A stretch of DNA of 64,000 nucleotides from Zea mays (lineage: Eukaryota; Streptophyta; Magnoliopsida; Poales; Poaceae). The notes beneath the pieces were generated by a model. The model saw only the letters and a program-made list of their open reading frames with translations. It did not search any database and had not been told where the DNA came from. The stretch covers positions 137,528,207 to 137,592,206 of the forward strand of contig NC_050098.1 in assembly GCF_902167145.1 (NCBI RefSeq), written 5' to 3'. The position numbers and the translations under genes are program-made. Numbering within the stretch: the stretch's first letter is position 1; each line of letters starts with the position of its first letter. Below are positions 36,016 to 45,156 of the stretch, in pieces.

Positions 36016-36016
<1 letters not shown>
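35897..36016. repeat. Direct duplication, right copy
   Basis: Near-identical to 24106-24246, same orientation, followed by its own CA then TA tract. Confidence 0.85.

Positions 36017-36018
<2 letters not shown>

Positions 36019-36069
<51 letters not shown>
36019..36069. repeat. TA microsatellite
   Basis: About 25 TA units, followed by a short GA run. Confidence 0.9.
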
Positions 36070-36079
<10 letters not shown>

Positions 36080-36270
36080 CTTGTGTCATTCATTCTAGGG
36101 GTTTTACAGCAATGATGTATCATACAATCCAGGGTTCTATGCATTGATGTGAAATTGTTTTCACTGACGGTCATGGGTCGAACTTGCAAAAATGTATCAC
36201 TAATGGTTCCATCTACTAACCGGGGGTTTTCACCACTAGTTCCAACACACCTTAGTCAATGTCCAACGAT

Positions 36271-36530
36271 CACTACACGACGATTAATTTATGATGACTT
36301 GTTAACTACGAATGTGTGAATAAATTCATACATTCATTTTAATGTAAGTAAACATATAATGAAGTATAGTTTCGATATTTTAGTACTGGTTCATTGCATG
36401 AACCAGTACTAAAGATGTAACCTTTAGTACTGGTTTATACCAAAAGTTTGTACTGAAGTCCCCTCTTTAGTACTAGTTCATACAACCAAGACTAAAGATT
36501 GAGGTCTTTAGTCACAGATGCTAGGAATCC
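36271..36530 (+). mobile_element. CACTA transposon terminal and subterminal region
   Basis: CACTACACGACG at 36271 resembles a CACTA terminus. About 110 bp inward, TTTAGTACTGGTT motifs occur in direct and inverted form (36383-36520), a hallmark of CACTA subterminal repeats in grasses. The 36290-36330 stretch is an imperfect inverted match to 23790-23830, inside the CACTA remnant. The far end was not found. Confidence 0.5.
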
Positions 36531-36879
36531 GGTAATACAACATGTTCATACAATTCGATATTGTAGCATGTTCCTAACCGATACAAATATTCCTTTTTCT
36601 AGTATCCATAGAGACCAATGATTGTCTCTTGGTCATATAATCAACATAGATGCCATGAGACTTTAGGGGGGGAAGAGAATATGTTTTGTCAGTTACAGGG
36701 GAGAGGCCCTCCACCTGAAAATTCCATTAATCGTCCTCCATAGCGGAGAAGGAATTAAAATGGGTAACATGGATTGTTTTCTAGAAAAGTAAGATGAGGG
36801 GTAGGGGATACATTTTGAGTAGAGGTTACAACTAGGTTATACACTAAAGATATTACACCAGACCTCCATTTGGTGATGT
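36531..36879. other. No gene seen
   Basis: Non-coding and unassigned; it may hold the rest of the CACTA end or the LINE 3' end. Confidence 0.3.
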
Positions 36880-37562
36880 TTACGTGGGCGGAGGCGATGT
36901 GCCCACAAACGAGAGTATGCCTAGCATGCTTGAATCACTTGATGCAGGGGGTGAGCTCGCATCTGAAAACCTTAGTGTTTCGACGTTTCCAAAGGTGCCA
37001 ATAGCACATGAGGATGAATTCGTTGAAGCCCTGATCATGAAGGATGGGAGGGCAGTTAAGCTCATGAGGTGACAACGATGCATCTCTGGGGGAATGATGA
37101 TGCCAACGGAAGTCCATAAAAAGCTAGCGAAGCCACAGTGGAAGAGAATATGAAGGTTGTTTTAGGCTCTGAATAATAGACTTCAGAGGTATCGTTGTCA
37201 ACGATTTTTCTTTTGCGCAAATTCACTCCAGTTTGGAGTTTGTCTTTTGAAGCTAGCCATGCGAAGAAGCATACTCTTGGAGGCGCACAATTCTCCCAGA
37301 TGAAGGTGGACAAGGGGTGGAAGGCTCCCCATAGTTTTTATAACATCTTGTAGAGGACACGTGAGTGGAGAGAACTGTCTGGTTTAGCAAGGACACACTG
37401 CCTAGTATCCGAAGCGTCAGTTAGCCTAACGTCCCGAAGGAGAGTACTTAGGCTTTCAAGCTCGAACTTAGCTTGATCTGAGAGGCAAGTGACAAAGGCC
37501 ATATGACGAGGGTGGGAGAGGACCCTGCAAAAATTTTGGTCTGCATTTTTAGTATAAGACAT
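36880..37562 (-). pseudogene. LINE fragment: C-terminal reverse-transcriptase zinc-binding domain
   Basis: Minus-strand reading gives FELESLSTLLRDVRL, then FIWENCAPPRVCFFAWLAS, the zf-RVT region found at the C-terminus of plant L1-type LINE proteins, then YWHLWKRRN near 36990. At least one stop near 37338 and frame changes break it. The segment would lie directly 3' of the plus-strand LINE piece in an intact LINE. Confidence 0.7.
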
Positions 37563-37574
37563 GAGGCCGAGAGC

Positions 37575-38350
37575 CTAACATCAGGCACCCGCTCGCTGCC
37601 GGCGAGCCTTGAGCGGTCCTGTAATATGCTGACGACACCCTCATCCTCCTCAAAGGCCGCCCTAGGGATGCCTCTCACTTAAAAACAACTCTCGACCTCT
37701 TCAGCTCCTTGACAAGGCTAAAATTTAACATCAGCAAGAGCGTAGCCGTCCCCATGCACCCACTAACCATGTCTAGCAAATCACCTCTTGTATCAGCTGT
37801 TGGTTTGAAGCTTCCCCCAAACCTACCTTGGCCTCCCCTTCTACCTGCACCTTTTCTCCCACACCATAGCCAAAACCGATAGATATCTCGTTGGGTTGCA
37901 GGCGTCTCTCCTGAACCCCATGGACGCTTGGTCCTCATCAACTCCATCCTTGACAGTCACCTAAACTACATCATGAGCGTCGTCCAGCTCCCAAAAGGGG
38001 TTGTCAAGAAATTGGATGAACGTCGCCGCGGTTTTCTCTGGTGGGGCAAGGATGTTTCCCATGGATCACAACGCCTTGTCCAGGACATGGTACTCGAGAG
38101 CAAAAACACTGGTGGCCTAGGCGTCTGGGATCTCAAGCTGGTCAACACCTGCCTTCACCTTAAACTCATCCACCGTCTCAACACTTCGTCGTGTTCATCT
38201 TGGGGTGCATGGTGCGCCGCCACCGCGCCGCACCTGTCTAGCAAGCCTCACCGTGTTATCACCACCTGTATCGTTCACGATGGAAAAAACACTTCATTCT
38301 GGCACGATGTCTGGTTTTCCGATGATGACCTTGCCGAAAAAAGAGAATAA
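37575..38350 (+). pseudogene. LINE fragment: reverse transcriptase, palm to post-RT region
   Basis: Plus-strand reading gives the RT catalytic YADD box (37625-37636) with a TAA codon just before it, where Gln is usual. It continues through DASHLKTTLDLF, LVLINSILDSHLNYIMSVVQL and RRRGFLWWGKD to NTSFWHDVWF, the post-RT region of plant L1-like elements. A stop near 37880 and frame changes break it. Confidence 0.75.
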
Positions 38351-38873
38351 TGTAAGCCTAGTACTCGTCAAGCTTGTTTGATGAATGACGCCTTGTAATT
38401 ATACGTGTGTTCCACGAACAATTGGCAACATCAAGTCCATTTCAACTTGGAAAGACTTGGACCTGGCAGTCAATGCCTAACAAATTAAGCGCCAAACTCA
38501 TTTGGCAGGCACTCATCCCGTGGGTGCTTCATGTTTTAAAGTTTACGTGTGCCAAACTCATATGCAATTTTACGTCCATTCCAAAAACTGGTAGCAACTT
38601 TCTTGCCAATCTCCTTCCACTGATATACATCGAAATCGGAAAAAAAATCGTCGTATTTAGTTGAAACAAAGACTTCAAGTCCACTTGGCATCGAAATTAC
38701 CCGCGCGAAGGTCCCTGGAGTCGCTTCAAACACACCCACACCACACATACGCCACACCCAGTTCGCACTCGCTGTTCCAAGTTCGCATTCACACGCCCGC
38801 GTGGCTTTTGTTTTTATCTGCATTGTTCCTTCCAAAGACGCTTCTCGGATGCATCCAACACATGCGTCTTATA
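38351..38873. other. No gene seen
   Basis: Non-coding, unassigned. Confidence 0.35.
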
Positions 38874-38875
38874 TA

Positions 38876-39250
38876 CTCCATCCGTCTGATGTAACCATTT
38901 TTTGTTCTTATCCCATAATATAAAGTATGATATCTACGTACATACATATATCGATGCAGTGGTATAAAGAGAATTAAATATATTTCTTGGTATTTGAACC
39001 AGAGGTGGTTACGACTTAGAACATGTACAACCCCGAGACAGTAGAACGGTTTTCTAAGTACAAGAGACAACAAAGAAATAGCATGGTACAACTCTGAGCC
39101 CCTGAATAATAAATACAGTTAAGAGACAATCCGTATGGAGAACTGTGTAGAGACATGCTCTATTTTTTTCAATTAACCCCCTAAAGACTTCTCAAGAGAT
39201 TCCCTATTAAATGGTGTTGCACACGCCCTTATATACTGAGACGGAGGGAG
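38876..39250. mobile_element. Stowaway-like (Tc1/mariner) MITE, 375 bp
   Basis: Left end CTCCATCCGTCTGA and right end the complement of CTCCCTCCGTCTCA, each next to TA (38874-38875 and 39251-39252), the Stowaway TIR and TSD. It is longer than most Stowaway MITEs, so it may hold an insertion. Confidence 0.7.
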
Positions 39251-39472
39251 TATATACTAGTATGGTGTTCATGCGTTGCAACAGAACACAAATTATTCAT
39301 TAAATACTTATTACTTGTGCATATCTATGTTCTTGAAGCGACATGGTAGACTGGTTATCTCATTTAAACCGTTGAATTTCTATGGCATAAGAACTTACAA
39401 AATATCAGTCATTAGGATTGCAAAGAAATGTCCTTTATAAATATCAGTCATAAGAACTGAACCTGCGTCTCA

Positions 39473-40550
39473 CACCCGAGGGTGGCCTCGGGTGAGCCGT
39501 GACTGCGTCTCCCGCTCGAGGTTGGCCTCGAGCGAGGCGTGACTACGTCTCCCGCGCCGAGGTGACTGCGTCTCCCACCTGAGGGTGGCCTCATGCGAGC
39601 CGTGACTGCATCTCCTGCCCGAGGTGACTACGTCTCCCACCCGAGGTTGGCCTCTGGCGAGGCGTGACGACGTCTCCCGCGGTAGCCTCGGCCGAGTCAT
39701 GACTGCATCTCCCGCCCGAGGATGGCCTCGTGCAAGCCGTGACTGCGTCTCTTGCCCGAGGGCGGCCCCGGGCGAGTTGTGAATGCGTTCTCCCAACAGA
39801 GAGCAGCCCCGGGCGAGGTGTGACGGCCTCGAGCAAGCCGTGACTGTGTCTCCCATCCTTGGGCGGCCTCGGGCGAGGCGTGACTGCATTCTTGGCGAGC
39901 CATGACCGTGTCTCCCGCCTGAGGCCATCCTCAGGCGAGCCGTGACTACGAGGTTGCCTCGCCCGCCTGGGGTTGGCCTCGAGTGAGTGGTGACTGCGTC
40001 TCCCGACCTCGGGCGAGTCATAAGTGCGTCTCCCACCCGAGGTTGGCCTCAGGCGAGGCGTGACTGTGTCTGCTGTCAAAGGCCACCCTTGGGCGAGCCG
40101 TGACTATGTCTCCCGCTTGGGGATGGCATCGGGCGAGGCATGACTGCATCCTTTGCCCGAGTGTGGCCTCAGGCGAGGCTTGAATGTGTCTCCCGCCCGA
40201 GCGTGGCCTAGGGCTAGGCGTTACTGCGTCTCCCGCTCGGGAGTGGCCTCAGGCAAGACGTGACCGTATACCATCCGAGGTGACTGCGTCTCCCGCCCGA
40301 GGTTGGCCTCGGGCAAGGTGTGACTGTGTTTCCCGCCCGAGGAGTGACTGCATCTCCCGCTTGGGAATGGCCTCGGGCGAGCCGTGAATGTGTTCTCCCA
40401 TCCAAGGGCGGCCTCAAGCAAGCCACAACTGCGTCTCCCGCCAAAGGGCGGCCTCGGGTGAGTCGTGACTTTGTCTCCTGCCCGAGGTTGGCCTTAAGGA
40501 GTTGTGATTGTGTCTCCTGCCCAAGGTTGGCATCGAGCAAGTCGTGACTA
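39473..40550. repeat. GC-rich minisatellite, about 40-bp unit
   Basis: About 1.08 kb of imperfect head-to-tail units built from CCCGAGGTTGGCCTCGGGCG and AGGCGTGACTGCGTCTCC, some 25 copies, with frequent internal deletions and C-to-T/G-to-A differences. The CCCGAGG...CCTCGGG part makes each unit partly palindromic. Long ORFs through it on the minus strand are a by-product of repetition. Confidence 0.9.
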
Positions 40551-40643
40551 AGATACAAGGCGATGAACTCATTGGGCCTGAATTAGCGGGGGAGGGGAGC
40601 ACCGACCTGGGGCCCATAGACTAGATCGAAAGCGAAGAACTCA

Positions 40644-40865
40644 TCAACATCGGTGTTGGACCACTTGAGGAGGGGCTCGGCGTGGCACAGATCGACAGAG
40701 GGGACAGGTGTGGATCTTCGATCGTCGTGGGCACTGATCTCTGACCGTCATGAGACCGGCAATCTTGAGGATCCTCCGGCCATAGCTGGACTCGACCTCA
40801 GATTCGACGATAGCCATCGCGGCCTCCATCACGGTCGCACACTTTGTTTTCTTCACATGGAACAT
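40644..40865 (-). pseudogene. Exon-like fragment of unknown origin
   Basis: A minus-strand open segment with a coding-like start (HVKKTKCATVMEAAMAIVES) that degrades into low-complexity sequence. No known domain recognised. Its place in the candidate Helitron suggests captured host sequence. Confidence 0.3.
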
Positions 40866-41491
40866 GCTCCGCCGTATTCACCTTTGTGTGCTCAGCGCAC
40901 AGTGGCCTAGATGACTCGGGCCCTAGGCTGACCTTCCACTCTCCTTCTCCATCGTTTCCACGTGCCCCCCGCTCACCTCTTAGACGGGTGTCACGGCCTC
41001 GCTGTCCGCACCTAGGTTGCGTGCAACGCTGAGATCCCGTGTGATGGTGAGATCGGCAAGAAGGTGAAGCGCTCCACCACGAAACGTGCCCTCACCGCTG
41101 CGAGCAATAGAAGCAGTAGTGGGGGAGTTCGAGGTGCGTGCAACGCTGAGAAGCCGTGCGACAGCAAGCTCGATGAGAAGAAGGTGAAGCGTGTCGTGAC
41201 CATCGAGGTGACGACATCTATCTAGGGTTAGGGTTTGTGGTGGGTTGCGACTGTGAGACAGGGGAGAAGGACGCGAGGGACGAAGCAGTCTCTGCGGGCG
41301 AGCATCGCGCCTTGATGGCGGTGGCGGTGGCAAGGTGGGGGTGTGGGGCATCGCGAGGGAGGTGGTGTGGGACTGGGATCGTGTGGCGGGAGTGGGGAAC
41401 GCACGACAAGGGTAGAGGGGGCGGGGCGATGGTAGGCGAGGGCATAGGAGGTGTGGATGCTGACCTTAAGGTCTTAATAGAGTTGTATAGA

Positions 41492-41850
41492 CTTGGTATT
41501 CGGATCTGCCGAGACAAGACGACATATCATATCTGTACGTGGCGTGGAATGTACATGACAAAAATTGATTGGCTCCTGTCGCTATAGGAATTCCTTCGAT
41601 TTTGTCAGTTTCCATTCATTGTAGATTAACCAAACTAAATTAGATTAGATAATTTTAGTGTGTAGCCATCGTAAATTAGTTAATTTTTATTGGCTCAAAG
41701 AGGCCATCAGGAATTATCTAGTTTTCTCCGGCTTCACCAACCATTAAAAATTAGCTAACTTTCGTCATTTATCATGTCAATTACTAATTTTCATGAGTTA
41801 GTTTGGCCCATAAAATTTCTAATTTTCATTGGCTATGCCTAAACATCTAT
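41492..41850. other. Flank of gypsy element A, no gene seen
   Basis: AT-rich, with TTTTCATTGGCT and AATTAG(C/T)TAA phrases repeated. Nothing recognised. Confidence 0.35.
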
Positions 41851-42515
41851 TGTTGGGGCCTTCGTCTTCCGAAGGTCCTCTCAAACATGATTTAACAATG
41901 TTTCTGGAGTATGATACATAAGCAGGTACCTTCGAACTCGGATCGGAACCACAATCTGAAGAAGGACAAAGAATACGAAGGTTGGCGTAGAGCCGAAGTT
42001 GTGCGCAGGGGAGCTTCGACATGGTAGCAGAAAGGGGAACCGACTTAAAAAGGAAAAGGCTATTTAAACCTCGATGGATTACTATAGAGTCATTAGCAAA
42101 TGTAAAGGGCATGAGTGTAATTGTACATGGGCTGCGTCCCGTGCCTATAAATAGATGAATAGTGCTCCCGTACTGTTCACGTTGACTTGGCATTTTTGCT
42201 TTTGCGCCACACTTGTACCCTTACCTTCTTTCGAGCCGAAGGTACATTTGTAATTTGATATCATTTCTATTTTTCCATAGTAATAAAATAGAAATGAATT
42301 GATATATAATTGTTCATGTTATCTTTTACATTTCATATGATTCTTTCTTCATTATTATATGTTGCATCGATGAAGGCATGTCCTTCATAACATTTGTCCG
42401 AAGATCATTATATCCTAAGGGGAATAATGTCTCAAAGGACGAAGGGCTTTAACGTTTAACATTTTTCGTGTTGCCTTGTTCTTAACTCATAGCATTTGAG
42501 AACATGTCCACAACA
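41851..42515 (+). repeat. 5' LTR of element A (665 bp)
   Basis: TGTTGGGGCC...CCACAACA directly followed by a primer-binding site. TATA box TATAAATAG at 42146-42154. CGAAG/CTTCG words recur throughout, as in the whole element. Confidence 0.82.
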
Positions 42516-42516
42516 T

Positions 42517-42528
42517 TGGCGCCCACCT
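42517..42528 (+). other. Primer-binding site of element A
   Basis: TGGCGCCCACCT, one base after the LTR; TGGCGCC is the usual start of gypsy primer sites that do not use tRNA-Met. Confidence 0.6.
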
Positions 42529-42562
42529 CCGGTGAATCCTTTTCGACCACCTTCGGCAAGCA

Positions 42563-44101
42563 TTGACCTTCGTCATGCCACCAAAGAAAGCTTCAGCGAT
42601 AGGGACTGCCGCTCTACAGCCACTGGACCCGAACCAGGAGACCCTTTCTCTTCGAGAGGCCCGAAGCCAGAAGAGGAAGGCTACTAGTCTGACACCCCAG
42701 GAGGACGAGTTGGACCAAGAGATCAGAAACATGGAGATGCTTCATCAACAAGTACAAAGGAAGAAGGAGAAGATGGCTCGACTAGCCGACCTTCAAAGGC
42801 AGATTGACGAAGCTACTGAAGAAGTACGCCATCTTGCTCAAGATGAACAAGAACGAAGGCCCCAGCACAGGGAGCTTCATCAAGAAGGCTTGTTCGATGA
42901 TGATGGATGGTATGATGATTTTAATTATGGTACCTTTATTTTTTACGATGCTTCTCCCCTGGCAGCAGAACTGCAGGCTATCCCATGGCCCCCATCGTAT
43001 AAGCCACCTCAGCTTCCGATGTATGATGGGCATTTAGACCCGAAGCAGTTTTTGATGAGTTATGAAGCAACTATATCTTCATACGGAGGCAATGCAGTTG
43101 TCATGGCCAAGTCCTTCGTTATGACAGTGAAGAATGTGGCTCAAACGTGGTATTCTTCTCTTCGGCCAGGGACTATCACTTCATGGCAGAAGCTCAAGGA
43201 CATGCTGGTGACAAGTTTCCAGGGCTTTCAGACGAAGCCAGTCACAGCTCAGGCTCTGTTCCAATGCACGCAGGATCATGAGGAGTATCTCCAGGCGTAC
43301 GTCCGAAGATTCTTGCGTCTGAGAGCACAAGCGCCTACTGTGCCCAATGAAATTGTCATTGAGGCCATGATCAAGGGGCTTTGTCCAGGACCTACGGCCC
43401 AGTATTTTGCTAGAAAGCCTCCACAGACTTTGGAGAAGCTGCTTCAAAAGATGGATGAATACATCCGTGCTGACAACGATTTTCGCCAAAGAAGGGAGGA
43501 AGCCTATAGGTTCTCTGAGATGACCAGGGGCTTCGGAGGGTGAATCCACCCAAGACATGTCAGGTCAATTCACTCCACCGAGAGTGACGACAGGGGAAGT
43601 CAACAATAGAGGCCACAATATTCCTCGCAAGCTTCGGGGCAGCAACAAAGCTATCTTCGGCTGCCAGCTCCAAGGGGTAGAGGCGCCAGGGGCTTTGGAG
43701 GGAGGTTTGGGAATCAACCCAGAAAAATTTATTGCTTATTCTGTGGTGAGGACAAGGGCCATACTACAAGGATGTGCCATGTCACCATTCAGAAACAGAA
43801 GGAAATAGCAGAAGCTGCAGCTCAGCAGAACCAGCCGAAGCAGGTCATGCATACTGCTTCATATCACTCACCCTACATACCAGAATATGTGGGTAACCAT
43901 CCTGCAGCGTCTGTTGCTTCGGCTAGTCAGCCACAGGCATCCTGAACACAGCCTCCACCTCCGCCACCTCTACAACCTGCATATTCACGCGGCCAACAAC
44001 CAGAAGGGAGTCAACAGACCCATCAGCAGAGAGACTTCAGGGAGGAGTCCGAAGCTCGCACAGTCAACAATATTGTGCCAGAGTCGAAGCATATCTACTA
44101 A
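42563..44101 (+). pseudogene. gag: Gag of element A, three in-frame stops
   Basis: Capsid-type protein. A coiled, charged N-terminus (about residues 50-100) precedes the retrotransposon gag core (PMYDGHLDPKQFL..., then TWYSSLRPGTITSW, EYLQAYVRRFLRLR), ending at a TGA (43541-43543). The same frame then continues past TAG 43607-43609 and TGA 43943-43945 to TAA 44099-44101. On the way is a zinc knuckle of the form C-x2-C-x4-H-x4-C (YCLFCGEDKGHTTRMC, around 43730). All three stops are one C-to-T step from a sense codon. Another start, at 42575, is equally possible. Confidence 0.82.
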
Positions 44102-44265
44102 GAGATAACCTACCCCTGAATCAGTTTTTGCATTCATTGTCATTCTCTTTCTTACTAAGGAACAATTATTGAAAACCTAGTTTTCTTGTCGTTTTCAATT
44201 CCTTGTAATAGCTTCGTTTTTTCCATAGTGAAAATATATCTTCTCCACAGACTCACGGAGTCCAA

Positions 44266-44492
44266 AAAGTCACCGAAGCATAAAAAGTCGTTCTAAGGAA
44301 CGCAGCGTAAGTTGTCGAAGCTACAAAAAGTCGTTCCTAAGGGAGAGCAGTGTAAGTTTTCTCTCAAAAGTCGTTCCAAAGGGAATGCAGAGCCAAATAC
44401 CGCCGAAATATAAGGCGAAGCGCGAAAATTCAACGCGAATACCGCGGAAATAGAAGGCGAAGAAGTTCAAAAGACGTTCCTAAGGGAATGCA
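44266..44492. repeat. Short dispersed repeats (AAAAGTCGTTCC) in element A
   Basis: Four copies of a roughly 30-bp phrase (AAAGTCGTTCCTAAGGGA and variants) occur downstream of gag. The region up to 45156 is otherwise without a gene. Confidence 0.55.
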
Positions 44493-45156
44493 AAACTTAC
44501 AGCGAAAAGTCAGCGCTGATACACCAAAAAATAAATGGTGAAGCTGAAAAATAAACGACAAAGAGATTGTGTATTCCAATATGGGGATACGAGTGTGTGT
44601 CTTCGGCACAAAGTATCATTTTTGCATAGCATAACATCATCACATCATTTCGCATAACATAACATCATACATCATATTGCATCAATGGCATAAGAAGGGG
44701 ATACAATGTTGACCTTCGGAGAATGCTTCGAAAAAGTGAAATTGTGCTAAGGCACAAAATAAGTTTTGAAGAGATACAACTTTATCAGCTCTGAAGTGGA
44801 GAAAAAAGTCTATTATTGACGAAGCATCAGTGTTATGGCGACGTTTGGAGCATTTTTTATGAAGCACTCTGATGTCGAGGAAGAAAGTCTATTACTGACG
44901 AAGCATTAATGTTTCTGTGACAATTAGAGGATTTTTCACGAAGCATAAAAACTCTTCTTTACGAAGCATGAAAAGAAGGAAAGGTGTTTTTTCGCCGAAG
45001 GCTCAAAAACGGTATGTATAATAAAAATTTCATGCATCACAAAGAAATGGATTACAAAGCCATTTATACATTACATTAAAAACCCATGAGTACCAAATGT
45101 TACAAGCATAGTCTAGCAAATGTTGCTTTAATATTCTGGCATTATTTTTACAATAT

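Larger units (their letters stand above)
33845..36018 (-). mobile_element. Candidate non-autonomous Helitron with host gene fragments
   Basis: On the minus strand the element would end with a GC-rich hairpin (CCGT-AGCAACGC-ACGG, 33859-33874), then CTAG (33845-33848) followed by T, the form of a Helitron 3' end with insertion between A and T. The proposed 5' end is TC opposite 36017-36018, where the sequence returns to a TA run; that end is the weaker one. There are no terminal inverted repeats and no Rep/helicase gene. Inside are fragments of a kinase gene and a homeobox gene in opposite orientations, the usual cargo of maize Helitrons. Confidence 0.5.
39257..41491 (-). mobile_element. Second candidate Helitron with minisatellite and GC-rich cargo
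   Basis: On the minus strand it ends in a GTTGCAACGCATG-type decayed hairpin and then CTAG (39257-39260) followed by T, very similar to the end at 33845. A possible 5' end, TCTATACAAC on the minus strand, lies at 41491, but the next base is not the expected A. It contains the minisatellite 39473-40550 and GC-rich, exon-like sequence. No replicase is visible. Confidence 0.4.

Noticed and set aside
39470..40079. Long ORFs (up to 188 codons) on the minus strand in the minisatellite
   Set aside because: Produced by repetition of a ~40-bp unit whose phase rarely gives stops; the peptides are Arg/Gly/Pro-rich low complexity.
39473..40550. CRISPR-like array
   Set aside because: Units are contiguous and similar throughout, with no unique spacers, in a plant genome.
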